Shown here: positions 44,804 through 53,278 of the stretch, piece by piece
How the letters are laid out: the number at the start of each line of letters is the position of its first letter
Position numbering within the stretch: the first letter of the stretch is position 1
Source: Muribaculaceae bacterium
GTDB taxonomy: Bacteria > Bacteroidota > Bacteroidia > Bacteroidales > Muribaculaceae
Length of the DNA stretch: 64,000 nt
Direction of reading: 5' to 3'
NCBI GenBank assembly: GCA_017427945.1
Contig: JAFRRT010000012.1
Span: 62,001 to 126,000 of the forward strand
Translations under genes and position numbers: made by a program
The notes under the pieces: model-generated
Told to the model about the DNA's origin: nothing
What the model saw: the letters and a program-made list of their open reading frames with translations, nothing else
Database searches by the model: none

Positions 44804-45841
44804 ATGTTAAAAGACAAAATAGAGGCGCTGAAGGCGCAAATTGCCGAACTCAAGGCCAATACCGAGGATGAACTCGAAGCATTGCGTATCAAATACCTGA
44901 GCAAGAAAGGTGAAGTGACAGCATTGTTCAACGAGTTCCGTGACGTGCCCGTTGAGGAGAAGCGCGAGTTGGGCCAAAGGCTCAACGAATTGAAAAATCT
45001 TGCCACTGAGAAGATCAACTCTTTGCGCGAAGCCACCAAGCAGCAAGCCAAGGAGCAGAACAAGATTGACATTACCCGTCCCGCATTCCCCGCGGAGTTG
45101 GGAACAAGGCATCCCATCTCGGTAGTCCGCAAGCAGATCATCGACATCTTCTCACGCTTGGGCTTTACCATCGCAGATGGTCCCGAGGTCGAGGACGACT
45201 GGCACGTGTTCAGTGCGCTGAACTTTGCCGCCGACCACCCTGCCCGTGATATGCAGGACACCTTCTTTATCGAGAAGAACGAGCAGGACGTGACCCGCAA
45301 CATCGTGCTCAGGAGCCATACCAGTTCGGTACAGGTTCGCACCATGGAGCGCAATCAGCCGCCCATCCGCATCATCTGCCCGGGCCGCGTTTACCGCAAT
45401 GAGGCCATCACTGCACGTGCCCACTGCTTCTTCCACCAGATTGAGGGCTTGTACATCGACAAGAACGTGACCTTCGTTGACCTGAAGCAGGTGTTGCTGC
45501 ACTTTGCCAAGGAGATGTTCGGCACCAATACCGAAATCCGTCTGCGTCCCAGCTACTTCCCCTTTACCGAGCCCAGTGCCGAGATGGATGTCACCTGCAT
45601 GCTGTGCGGTGGCGAGGGTTGCGGCTTCTGCAAGCACACCGGTTGGGTCGAGATCCTGGGTTGCGGTATGGTGGATCCTGCCGTGCTTGAGGCCAGCGGC
45701 ATCGACAGCACTGTTTACAGCGGTTATGCTTTTGGACTGGGTATCGAGCGCATCACCAACCTGAAGTACATGGTGAAAGACCTGCGTATGTTCAGCGAGA
45801 ACGATGTGCGTTTCCTTGATGAGTTCAAGAGCGCCCATTGA
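44804..45841 (+). CDS. pheS: Phenylalanyl-tRNA synthetase alpha subunit
   Basis: 345 residues, the usual length. The N-terminal coiled coil (about 1-90) binds tRNA. The class II core shows HPISVVRKQIIDIFSRLGF, the motif 2 region RIICPGRVYRNEAITARAH and the motif 3 region YAFGLGIERITNLKY. A zinc-like cluster, CMLCGGEGCGFCKHTG, is present in the middle, as in many Bacteroidetes PheS. It pairs with PheT, which is not adjacent. A terminator follows. Confidence 0.97.
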   Translation: MLKDKIEALKAQIAELKANTEDELEALRIKYLSKKGEVTALFNEFRDVPVEEKRELGQRLNELKNLATEKINSLREATKQQAKEQNKIDITRPAFPAELGTRHPISVVRKQIIDIFSRLGFTIADGPEVEDDWHVFSALNFAADHPARDMQDTFFIEKNEQDVTRNIVLRSHTSSVQVRTMERNQPPIRIICPGRVYRNEAITARAHCFFHQIEGLYIDKNVTFVDLKQVLLHFAKEMFGTNTEIRLRPSYFPFTEPSAEMDVTCMLCGGEGCGFCKHTGWVEILGCGMVDPAVLEASGIDSTVYSGYAFGLGIERITNLKYMVKDLRMFSENDVRFLDEFKSAH

Positions 45842-45864
45842 TTTATAATCAGGAATTAGAAATG

Positions 45865-45905
45865 AGGAATTAGGAGTTGTTTCACATCGCTTAATTCCTT
45901 TTTTA
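45865..45905 (+). terminator. Terminator of pheS
   Basis: AGGAATTA (45865-45872) pairs with TAATTCCT (45892-45899), then a T-tract. Confidence 0.65.
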
Positions 45906-45916
45906 TTTATACCAAT

Positions 45917-46546
45917 ATGACTATCAAGGAACGATATCAGGGCATCTTGGAGTATTTTCAGCAGGAGCAGCCCAACCCCGAGACCGAGTTGCAGTACAAT
46001 GACCCGTTTGAGTTATTGGTGGCCGTGATGCTGAGTGCCCAATGCACCGACAAACGAATAAATGTGGTCACGCCGGCGTTGTTCGCCGCCTATCCCAATG
46101 CTGAGGCGATGGCAGCAGCCAGTGTCGAGGATATTCTGGAATATGTAAAGAGTGTTTCATATCCCAACAGCAAGGCTGCCCACCTGCAAGCCATGGCACA
46201 GATGCTCGTCGAGGACTTCGGTGGCAAAGTACCTGACAACATGAAGGACTTGACTTCGCTTCCAGGCGTGGGCCGCAAGACCGCCAACGTCATCTTGGGC
46301 ATCGTCTTCCATCAAGCGACCATACCAGTGGACACTCACGTCTATCGTGTATCACATCGCCTGGGACTTTCACAAGGCAAGACACCCGATGATGTGGAGC
46401 GCGATTTGTCGCGTCACATTCCCGCCGAACTGCGTTTCAAGGCACACCACTGGATTCTGTTGCACGGACGGTACATCTGCAAGGCCCTGCGCCCTGACTG
46501 CCTGAATTGCGGTATCCAGCATTACTGCAAGCAGTACAGTAAATAA
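45917..46546 (+). CDS. nth: Endonuclease III (DNA glycosylase/AP lyase)
   Basis: 209 residues. The helix-hairpin-helix LPGVGRKTANV holds the catalytic Lys, VDTHVYRVSHRLG the catalytic Asp, and the C-terminal CKALRPDCLNCGIQHYC the [4Fe-4S] cluster with C-x6-C-x2-C-x5-C spacing. It removes oxidised pyrimidines from DNA. The last few bases of the gene form the start of the unit duplicated downstream (see findings). A terminator follows. Confidence 0.97.
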   Translation: MTIKERYQGILEYFQQEQPNPETELQYNDPFELLVAVMLSAQCTDKRINVVTPALFAAYPNAEAMAAASVEDILEYVKSVSYPNSKAAHLQAMAQMLVEDFGGKVPDNMKDLTSLPGVGRKTANVILGIVFHQATIPVDTHVYRVSHRLGLSQGKTPDDVERDLSRHIPAELRFKAHHWILLHGRYICKALRPDCLNCGIQHYCKQYSK

Positions 46547-46588
46547 ATCGTCCCCCTTCGACCACATAGTGTTCTAAACATATTATTT

Positions 46589-46619
46589 TCGCCAGGTTCC
46601 TTAAACCTGGCGATTTTTT
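46589..46619 (+). terminator. Terminator of nth
   Basis: TCGCCAGGTT (46589-46598) pairs with AACCTGGCGA (46604-46613), then TTTTTT. The equivalent site before the second barrel gene (near 47480-47505) keeps only the right arm. Confidence 0.88.
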
Positions 46620-46699
46620 ATGCGTCAAATAAATAGTTATACAATATAAATAACGATTAACAAGACCTGAACAGAACGTTATATTTAACAAACAAGATT

Positions 46700-47308
46700 A
46701 TGAAGAAAGTATTAATGCTGATTACAGCTGCCATCGTGTGGATGAGTGCCAGCGCCCAAATGCAATTTGGAGTCAAGGTGGGTGTTGACGCTACCAACTT
46801 CTGGGGCAAAGGGATTGTTCCCAGTCCCCAAGCATCAGAGTACCCATTTCGCGTGAACCATGACATGAAGTTCAACTATCAGGCCGGCCTTGTGATGGAA
46901 TACACGTTTACCGACAAGTTCGCTATTTCACCAGAGGTTGTGTTTGCAGCCCAGGGAGGCAAGCGTACATTAGACAATCCTGCGTTACCGGTTTCACAAC
47001 GCACGGCCAAGTACACCACTAACTACATCAACGTGCCTGTGATGTTGAAGTATTATCTTTCTCCCGCTTTCAGCATCGACTTGGGACCTCAAGTGGGTTT
47101 CAATGTTTATAGCAAAGGAAATGGTGTTGATGTCAAGGGCTCCACCAAAACTGTAGACTTCGGAGTCGGCCTTGGTGGTACTTACAACCTAACCGACAAG
47201 GCTTTTGTTCAAGCCCGCTACACCTTGGGCATGACCAACGTGTTCAAGTATGATAATGACGACTGCAAGAACAGCAACATTCAGCTGGCCTTCGGAATGA
47301 AGTTCTGA
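46700..47308 (+). CDS. Outer-membrane beta-barrel protein (porin-like), paralogue 1
   Basis: 202 residues with signal peptide MKKVLMLITAAIVWMSASAQ. The mature part is a small beta barrel of the PorT/OmpW-like type, with alternating strands (QFGVKVGVDATNF, YQAGLVMEYTF) and C-terminal IQLAFGMKF ending in Phe as barrel proteins do. It is clearly related to the next gene, with the same strand order and C-terminus. The role is unknown; it probably forms a small channel or scaffold in the outer membrane. Confidence 0.87.
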   Translation: MKKVLMLITAAIVWMSASAQMQFGVKVGVDATNFWGKGIVPSPQASEYPFRVNHDMKFNYQAGLVMEYTFTDKFAISPEVVFAAQGGKRTLDNPALPVSQRTAKYTTNYINVPVMLKYYLSPAFSIDLGPQVGFNVYSKGNGVDVKGSTKTVDFGVGLGGTYNLTDKAFVQARYTLGMTNVFKYDNDDCKNSNIQLAFGMKF

Positions 47309-47345
47309 TAGTAAGTATAATAAGGGTTTTTAATGATTGCAAACG

Positions 47346-47380
47346 GCGGCTGCCTCGACATGATCGGGGCAGCCGCTTTA
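47346..47380 (+). terminator. Terminator of barrel gene 1
   Basis: GCGGCTGCC and GGCAGCCGC form a 9 bp stem (47346-47376), followed by TTTA. It corresponds to the hairpin at 48216. Confidence 0.7.
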
Positions 47381-47577
47381 TGGGGATGGTATCTTAAGCA
47401 AGCAGTGCAATATAGAAATTGTCCTATATTGGCCACAAAGTGTTCCAAAATACACAAAAAGACATTTTTTTCGTTATGTTGCTTAAACCTGGCGATTATT
47501 TGTGTGTCAAAGATGCGCTTTTCCAAAAAGCAAAACTTACTAGACTAGAACAAAACGTTTTTTAAAGAGAAATTTTT

Positions 47578-48171
47578 ATGAAGAAAGTGTTAGTTTTGAT
47601 TGCTGCTGCAATCGTTAGCATGAGCGCAATGGCTCAAGTACAATTCGGTGCAAAGGTCGGTGTTGACATGACCAACTTCTGGGGTGAGAACGCCGAGCAT
47701 GGCATGAAGCCGAGTTATCAGGCAGGTCTCGTGATGGAGTACAAGTTCAATCCTCACTTTGCAATTGCTCCCGAAGTTGTATTTGCCTCGCAAGGCGGAA
47801 AATTCAAGGCAGTAGAAGTCAGCATGTTCGGTATTGACGTAGACAAGAAGGTCACCTTCAACACCAATTACATCAACGTTCCTGTGATGTTCAAGTATTA
47901 CACCAGCCCCACTTTCAGCATCGACTTCGGTCCTCAGGTTGGTTTCAACGTGTATAGCAAAGTCTCAGTTGAGGACGTTGACAAGGCCTATGATCTCAAG
48001 GATAACACCAAGAGTGTTGACTTCGGTCTTGGCCTGGGTGGCACCTATAACCTGACTGACAACGCATTTGTTCAGGCTCGCTACACCATGGGCTTGACCA
48101 AAGTGTTTGAGGGAGATCTTAACAAGGAAAAGAACGGCAACATCCAGCTTGCCTTCGGAATGAAGTTCTGA
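47578..48171 (+). CDS. Outer-membrane beta-barrel protein (porin-like), paralogue 2
   Basis: 197 residues with signal peptide MKKVLVLIAAAIVSMSAMAQ. It shares with paralogue 1 the segments TNYINVPVM, DFGPQVGFNVYSK (DLGPQVGFNVYSK in 1), LGLGGTYNLTD (VGLGGTYNLTD) and IQLAFGMKF, while the loop region after residue 40 differs. The pair arose by tandem duplication, including the upstream region and the terminator. Divergent loops suggest that the exposed faces have changed while the barrel is conserved. Confidence 0.88.
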   Translation: MKKVLVLIAAAIVSMSAMAQVQFGAKVGVDMTNFWGENAEHGMKPSYQAGLVMEYKFNPHFAIAPEVVFASQGGKFKAVEVSMFGIDVDKKVTFNTNYINVPVMFKYYTSPTFSIDFGPQVGFNVYSKVSVEDVDKAYDLKDNTKSVDFGLGLGGTYNLTDNAFVQARYTMGLTKVFEGDLNKEKNGNIQLAFGMKF

Positions 48172-48215
48172 TTGCCTAACTGTATATAAGAGAAGAGAGA
48201 GTAATAATTGAAAAG

Positions 48216-48246
48216 GTGGCTGCCCGGCGTGATGTCGGGCAGCCAC
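48216..48246. terminator. Terminator of barrel gene 2, shared with convergent PAP2 gene
   Basis: GTGGCTGCCCG and CGGGCAGCCAC form a perfect 11 bp stem; the T-tract is poor. Confidence 0.6.
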
Positions 48247-48270
48247 TGTTATTGTACGGGGAGCAGCAGA

Positions 48271-49101
48271 TTAATTGGTTGCACCAATTCTTCCTGCATT
48301 GCCATCCCAACGGCGGCGTTTGTCCTTGTGAGGCTTCTTGCCTTTTCTCTCATCAGGCTTAATCAAACCAGTTTTAACTGCAAACTCATACTGCGCTTTG
48401 TGCATCTGCTCACGGAAGGCGGGACTGGTTTGCAAGGCACTGTATCCTATGCTGGCCGCCAAACGGGTAACATCAATATCACTCTGCCAGTGTGCGCCCA
48501 CAATGACACGGCTCTCACCATACATCCAGCCACGGGCAAAGATGGTGTCGGCATTGGCCGGATTTATCTCAGCAAGCAACAGGGCGATAGTCCAGCCACG
48601 CATCGTGTGACCTGACGGATAGCTGCCCTCTTTACCCAGTTCGACCTCGTCTTCCTCGGCCTCGTAGGTGAGGATATGCTCATGGAAACGAATATAAGGT
48701 CGCATGCGATGGTAGTAGGCCTTGGGGGCTACACGCATCTGGTCGGTAGTGACGAGACTGGTTTCCAATAATTTCCAGATTTCGGGCGTATCCTCTTTAG
48801 ATATGGTCAAACCAAATGGCACATTGAACTCGGCAAACAACGCTTCGTAGCTCCACACCGCGTCACGGCGGGCAATAGCGGCACGCTCTGGGTCAAGACG
48901 CTGCTGCTTACCCCACATGTAACGCATAATGTCATGAGCAAACTGCTCACCGATGGTGTCGGGCGGTGCCGGCAGACACTTGATGATGTCGGGCAACTGC
49001 TCGGTGGTTAAATACGGCTGCACTCCATCCTGTGCACTAAGAGTCAGGTTGGCGGCCAATGTAAAGGCTATCGCCAAATGTTTAAAAAGATTCTTCTTCA
49101 T
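48271..49101 (-). CDS. Secreted PAP2-family (class A) acid phosphatase
   Basis: 276 residues with signal peptide MKKNLFKHLAIAFTLAANLTLSAQ. The full class A signature is present: K-x6-RP as KAYYHRMRP, PSGH as YPSGHTMRG, and SR-x5-H-x3-D as SRVIVGAHWQSD. The family releases phosphate from varied organic phosphomonoesters in the periplasm. The C-terminus is basic (KPHKDKRRRWDG). It lies 36 bp after guanine deaminase on the same strand and may share its transcript, a possible purine and phosphate scavenging pair. Confidence 0.94.
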   Translation of the reverse strand: MKKNLFKHLAIAFTLAANLTLSAQDGVQPYLTTEQLPDIIKCLPAPPDTIGEQFAHDIMRYMWGKQQRLDPERAAIARRDAVWSYEALFAEFNVPFGLTISKEDTPEIWKLLETSLVTTDQMRVAPKAYYHRMRPYIRFHEHILTYEAEEDEVELGKEGSYPSGHTMRGWTIALLLAEINPANADTIFARGWMYGESRVIVGAHWQSDIDVTRLAASIGYSALQTSPAFREQMHKAQYEFAVKTGLIKPDERKGKKPHKDKRRRWDGNAGRIGATN

Positions 49102-49137
49102 TATTTACTTAACTTGAATTTGTTCATTATCGGCACG

Positions 49138-49635
49138 TCAATACTCGATCTTATCCTCCTTGCTTGCCCACTTGTTAAACGATTCGATAGCATCGGTCCC
49201 CTCCATGTGGATGCAGGGGATGGCGCGCTCCAAATGGGGCTTCTCAATCTCCTTGTAGATGAAATCGTCGCCAAAATTGATGTTGTCGGCATCAGCAGCG
49301 GTATTGCCGTAGTAAATGCGGCTCACCCCAGCCCAATACAAAGCGCTCAGGCACATGGGGCATGGCTCACAACTGCTATAGACCACACAGCCGTCGAGTT
49401 TGAAATTGCGGGTTAAGCCACAAGCCTTGCGGATGGCGTTTACCTCGGCATGGGCAGTCGGGTCATTATCAAGCGTCACCGAGTTGCCGGCAGCGGCAAT
49501 CACCTCACCGTCCTTAACAATGACTGCGCCAAAGGGGCCTCCACCGCGATCAATATTCTCACAGGCAAGGTCACATGCCATTTTCATGAATCTACGGTCA
49601 TCATCGGTGATGATATACTTTTGGTTATTTCCCAT
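49138..49635 (-). CDS. guaD: Guanine deaminase (cytidine-deaminase-like fold)
   Basis: 165 residues from MGNNQKYIIT; the longer frame to 49698 runs into AT-rich upstream DNA and is rejected. Zinc ligands are in HAE (62-64) and PCPMC (C92, C95). The C-terminal GDDFIYKEI resembles the Bacillus GuaD domain-swapped tail. It converts guanine to xanthine in purine salvage. A tRNA adenosine deaminase is the main alternative, but TadA lacks this tail. Confidence 0.85.
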   Translation of the reverse strand: MGNNQKYIITDDDRRFMKMACDLACENIDRGGGPFGAVIVKDGEVIAAAGNSVTLDNDPTAHAEVNAIRKACGLTRNFKLDGCVVYSSCEPCPMCLSALYWAGVSRIYYGNTAADADNINFGDDFIYKEIEKPHLERAIPCIHMEGTDAIESFNKWASKEDKIEY

Positions 49636-49684
49636 AAATAAAATTCTAAATTTATATATAAAAATATAAAAATATCTTAAAATA

Positions 49685-49717
49685 TTTGTACGATTCAAAA
49701 AATCTGTTGTATATTTG
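49685..49717 (+). promoter_or_regulatory. Orphan promoter facing a short terminator
   Basis: TTTG (49685-49688), 21 bp, TATATTTG (49710-49717) on the plus strand, with no plus-strand ORF after it. Genes on both sides run on the minus strand. Confidence 0.55.
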
Positions 49718-49723
49718 TACGTG

Positions 49724-49787
49724 TGTTTTTCATGGTATTAGATTTAAGGTTTGTGGAGGCTGTCGTGAGACATCTTCCACTTTTTTT
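49724..49787 (+). ncRNA. Candidate small RNA, about 64 nt
   Basis: It lies between the orphan promoter and a strong plus-strand intrinsic terminator at 49753-49787. No ORF longer than a few codons fits. The start is placed about 7 nt after the -7 element by rule. The last bases reach the stop codon of def, which is on the opposite strand, so it could touch the def mRNA 3' end. No known RNA family is recognised. Confidence 0.4.
49753..49787 (+). terminator. Intrinsic terminator of the small RNA candidate
   Basis: GTGGA...TGTC-GTGA-GACA...TCCAC with a 3-base internal loop, followed by TTTTTTT (49781-49787). The T-tract is on the plus strand only, so it does not serve def. Confidence 0.75.
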
Positions 49788-50358
49788 ATTTCTTGCGGTT
49801 GTGAGGAGCGACTTTGCAACGGTATTTGCAAGACACATTACCCTTAGCCATATTATTTAACTTGCTGCGGATAAGCTGTTTGCGGATGGGCGAAATGCGG
49901 TCAACAAAGAGTTTCTTATCCAGATGGTCACACTCGTGCTGCACCACTCTTGCCAGATATCCCTCAATATCCATGTCATGTTCCTCGAAATTCTCATCCT
50001 GCCAGTGCAGGTGAATCTTCTCTTGACGCTGCACATTCTCATGAATGCCCGGCACACTCAGGCAACCCTCCTCACGGGTGATGAAGGGAGCATCCTCGTC
50101 AACAGTGATTTCGGGGTTGATCAATAACATGCGGCAGTCCTTGAGCTCGGGAAAATCCTCGGCAAGCACATCCACATCAATATAGACGATCCTTGCATTC
50201 ACACCCACCTGGGGAGCGGCGATGCCGATACCCTCGGTGTGATACATGGTTTCTTTCATGTTGGTAATGAGTTCCTGCAAGCCAGGGTACTCAGGTGTCA
50301 CGGTAGCATTCTCAGTCCGCAACACAGGGTGTCCATAAATATAAATAGGTAAAATCAT
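49786..50358 (-). CDS. def: Peptide deformylase
   Basis: 190 residues. All three deformylase motifs are present: GIGIAAPQVG (43-52), EEGCLSVPG with the metal ligand C99, and QHECDHLDK with H141 and H145 and the catalytic E142. It removes the formyl group from nascent proteins at the ribosome. It begins 2 bp after ruvX, in the rho-ruvX-def order. A basic C-terminal tail (SCKYRCKVAPHNRKK) follows the usual end. Confidence 0.97.
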   Translation of the reverse strand: MILPIYIYGHPVLRTENATVTPEYPGLQELITNMKETMYHTEGIGIAAPQVGVNARIVYIDVDVLAEDFPELKDCRMLLINPEITVDEDAPFITREEGCLSVPGIHENVQRQEKIHLHWQDENFEEHDMDIEGYLARVVQHECDHLDKKLFVDRISPIRKQLIRSKLNNMAKGNVSCKYRCKVAPHNRKK

Positions 50359-50360
50359 GA

Positions 50361-50792
50361 TTAAGTATTATCAGGTTGATTGTATTTACTTTGCAGATAA
50401 TCGTTGAGAATGATAGTAGCGGCAATGGCATCGACACGAGCCTTGTCACGACGGTCAGACTTTTTCATGCCTCCGTCAATCATCGCCATGTGGGCCAGCG
50501 TGCTTGTAAAACGCTCGTCATACATCACCACAGGCATGTCAGGCAATTCCTTGTGCAGACGGTTGACGAAGGGCTCTATATACTTCATGCTCTCGCTGGG
50601 TTCACCATTGAGCTGCGTGGGCTTGCCGATGACGATGCGCTCCACTTGCTCACGCGCCACATAATCCTTGATGTATTGCATGAGCGTGTGAGTGGGAACG
50701 GTATCCAGATTGCCCGCCACAATCTTGAGCGGGTCGGTTACCGCGATACCCGTGCGCTTGCGTCCGTAGTCGATGCCCAGAATGCGTCCCAT
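50361..50792 (-). CDS. ruvX: Putative Holliday junction resolvase / pre-16S rRNA nuclease
   Basis: 143 residues of the YqgF/RuvX family with an RNase H-like fold: LGIDYGRKRTGIAVTD at the N-terminus, VIGKPTQLNGEPSE in the middle and YDERFTS near the catalytic residues. The family member in E. coli matures the 5' end of 16S rRNA; a Holliday junction role is also proposed. It lies 21 bp after rho and 2 bp before def. Confidence 0.95.
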   Translation of the reverse strand: MGRILGIDYGRKRTGIAVTDPLKIVAGNLDTVPTHTLMQYIKDYVAREQVERIVIGKPTQLNGEPSESMKYIEPFVNRLHKELPDMPVVMYDERFTSTLAHMAMIDGGMKKSDRRDKARVDAIAATIILNDYLQSKYNQPDNT

Positions 50793-50813
50793 CTTTCTCG
50801 ACGATTCAATTGA

Positions 50814-52922
50814 TTAGCCTTGCTGCATTGTGAGCAGGAACTCCTCGTTGTCACGGGTGCGGTCCATGCGTTCCTTGACGAACTCCATGGCCTCGACCGA
50901 GGTGCGGTCGCTCAAGAAACGTCGGATGATCCACATCTTGTTCAGGGTATCCTGCGGCAAGAGCAGGTCATCACGGCGCGTACTCGACGCCATCACATCG
51001 ACAGCAGGGAAGATGCGCTTGTTAGACAATTTGCGGTCGAGCTGCAACTCCATGTTACCGGTACCCTTGAATTCCTCAAAGATAACCTCGTCCATCTTGG
51101 AGCCGGTCTCGGTAAGTGCAGTAGCGATGATGGTCAAGCTGCCGCCGCCCTCGATGTTACGAGCAGCACCAAAGAAGCGTTTGGGACGCTGCAGGGCGTT
51201 GGCGTCAACACCGCCGGTCAGAATCTTGCCCGATGCCGGAGCAATAGTGTTATAGGCCCTTGCAAGGCGCGTGATAGAGTCAAGCAAGATAACCACATCG
51301 TGACCACATTCCACCAGGCGTTTTGCCTTACTCAGCACGAGGTCGGCAATCTTTACATGACGGTCGGCGGGCTCATCAAAGGTCGATGCAATGACCTCGG
51401 CATTTACGCTGCGGGCCATGTCGGTCACCTCCTCGGGGCGCTCATCGATGAGCAGGATAATCATATAAGTCTCAGGGTGATTCTCGGAGATGGCATTGGC
51501 GATTTCCTTCAAGAGCATCGTCTTACCGGTCTTGGGCTGAGCAACGATAAGGCCACGCTGTCCTTTACCGATGGGTGAGAACATATCCACCACGCGCTGT
51601 GAAACGGTGGGATGTGTCTTGCTCACCAGGTCAAACTTCTCGTCGGGGAACAGGGGCACCAGATGCTCAAACGGCACGCGGTCGCGCACATAAGCGGGTG
51701 TGCGGCCGTTAATGAGGTGAATCTCGCTCATAGGGAAATATTTCTCACCCTCCATGGGCGGACGAATCGTACCCTCAATCACATCACCGGTCTTCAGACC
51801 ATAAGCCTTAATTTGTGACTGCTGTACATAGATATCGTCGGGCGACGTCAAGTAGTTATAATCACTGGAGCGCAGGAATCCGTATCCCTCGGGAGCGATA
51901 TCGAGTACACCCTGTGCTTCAAGGATGCCGTCAAAATTGTAAGGCTGGTCAAGATAAGGATTGGACTCTGCCGTTTGCTGCTGTTGCTGCTGTTTCATCT
52001 TGCGTTTCTTGTTCTTGCTATCCTTTACCACCTTGGGTTCTTGGATTACAATGGGAGCTACAGCAGCCTCCTCGGCTTGACGGCGACGTTCCTCCTCGGC
52101 GCGCCTCATGGCTTCTTCACGCTCCTGCTGTGTACGGGGTTTGAAGGTGAAACCGCTGCCGGTGTTGAAGAAGGAATTCAGCGAAACATCTTCACGCTCG
52201 CGGATTTCAGGTTCGGGCTGAACGTAATCATTTTCCATCTGACTGGGCTGAGGCTCCTCCATCATGGGCTCCTCCATATCCATGTCAACAGGCTGCATAG
52301 CGTCAGTATCCTGAAGTTCGGGCTGGCCGTCCATGCTGTCGAACGGCAACACGGGAGACTGGGCGCTCTGTTTGGGCTTGCGGCCGCGACGGCGGGCAGG
52401 TTGTTCCTTATTTACCGATTCGGCTTTTGCTTTATCTTCATTATTATTTACAAGCTCTTCTTTCACAAGAGCAGCCTCCTCAACGGGCATTTCTTCCTTT
52501 GGCTTGTCGGCTTCCTTTGCGGCCTTCTCGGCTGCAGAGGGACGTCCGCGTTTGCGCTTGGGCTGTTCCACGACAGGCTCCTCGCTGACTTCCAACGCAA
52601 GCACAGGCTGTGGTTTATCCTCAACCATCTCTATAGGCTTCTCCTCGGGCTTTTTCTCTTCTTTCTTGTTGTTCTTGACGGGAACGGCATCGTCTTTCAC
52701 AACTTCGTTGCCATTGGCTTTGGCGGCCGGCTGACGAATGCGTTCACGGCGGCGACGAGTGGGTTCGGGAGCGTTAGCGGCTTCGGTCTCGGCCTGATGA
52801 TCCAGAACCTGGAAGACGAGTGCGTCATGATCGGTCGAATCAACGTGTTTAATTCCCATAGACTTAGCAAGCTCACGAAGCTGTTCGTCAGACATTGCAT
52901 TCAATTGATTGATGTTATACAT
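50814..52922 (-). CDS. rho: Transcription termination factor Rho with large N-terminal insert
   Basis: 702 residues, against 419 in E. coli. A Rho_N-type helix bundle (1-45: [20 protein letters not shown]) is followed by about 270 disordered residues rich in Glu, Lys and Pro, with AT-hook-like KRGRPSAAE and RRGRKPKQS and a six-Gln run. The RNA-binding cold-shock domain and the RecA-type motor then follow ([16 protein letters not shown]alker [33 protein letters not shown]). Rho ends transcription of untranslated RNA. Long inserts are known in Bacteroidetes Rho and may promote condensates; that role is not visible from sequence alone. Confidence 0.96.
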   Translation of the reverse strand: MYNINQLNAMSDEQLRELAKSMGIKHVDSTDHDALVFQVLDHQAETEAANAPEPTRRRRERIRQPAAKANGNEVVKDDAVPVKNNKKEEKKPEEKPIEMVEDKPQPVLALEVSEEPVVEQPKRKRGRPSAAEKAAKEADKPKEEMPVEEAALVKEELVNNNEDKAKAESVNKEQPARRRGRKPKQSAQSPVLPFDSMDGQPELQDTDAMQPVDMDMEEPMMEEPQPSQMENDYVQPEPEIREREDVSLNSFFNTGSGFTFKPRTQQEREEAMRRAEEERRRQAEEAAVAPIVIQEPKVVKDSKNKKRKMKQQQQQQTAESNPYLDQPYNFDGILEAQGVLDIAPEGYGFLRSSDYNYLTSPDDIYVQQSQIKAYGLKTGDVIEGTIRPPMEGEKYFPMSEIHLINGRTPAYVRDRVPFEHLVPLFPDEKFDLVSKTHPTVSQRVVDMFSPIGKGQRGLIVAQPKTGKTMLLKEIANAISENHPETYMIILLIDERPEEVTDMARSVNAEVIASTFDEPADRHVKIADLVLSKAKRLVECGHDVVILLDSITRLARAYNTIAPASGKILTGGVDANALQRPKRFFGAARNIEGGGSLTIIATALTETGSKMDEVIFEEFKGTGNMELQLDRKLSNKRIFPAVDVMASSTRRDDLLLPQDTLNKMWIIRRFLSDRTSVEAMEFVKERMDRTRDNEEFLLTMQQG

Positions 52923-53194
52923 ATATCTAAATGTAGTTTATTTATGATGGCGCTTCAAGCACATTTCATCTTTTTGTTGCATTGCGCCAACCTATGCGCT
53001 CTCGCGCATGTTTTATCCTAAAGTTGTAATTGATCTTTTTATGCGTTAATCCCCAGTTCCAGCCAACCCTTAACATAGTACAGGTAAAAACAGAGATTTG
53101 AAAAACTCACTCCATTCGATAAATATAATCGGGAAATTTGGTAGATGTGGAATTGTTGATTATTGCCTTAAAACATCCATTCCAGGACTGTTTT
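52923..53194 (-). promoter_or_regulatory. Long rho leader with a GNRA-capped hairpin
   Basis: About 270 nt lie between the predicted start of transcription and the rho ATG. On the minus strand ATGCGC-GAGA-GCGCAT (53009-52994) is a perfect 6 bp stem with a GNRA loop. No leader ORF or T-tract was recognised. Such leaders often carry autogenous control of rho. This and the two promoters fill the 356 bp gap. Confidence 0.45.
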
Positions 53195-53200
53195 GCGTTG

Positions 53201-53232
53201 CAAAATTAAATAATTTTGAAAACATGAACAAA
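53201..53232 (-). promoter_or_regulatory. Promoter of rho
   Basis: On the minus strand TTTG (53232-53229), 20 bp, TAATTTTG (53208-53201): a full Bacteroidetes promoter. Confidence 0.75.
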
Positions 53233-53251
53233 AAAAGCACGAAAAAAACAC

Positions 53252-53259
53252 TAATTTTG
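53252..53259 (+). promoter_or_regulatory. Promoter -7 element of the CCA/MGMT gene
   Basis: TAATTTTG, 19 bp before the start codon at 53279; divergent from the rho promoter. Confidence 0.6.
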
Positions 53260-53278
53260 CGGTCTCAAGCGCAAAATA

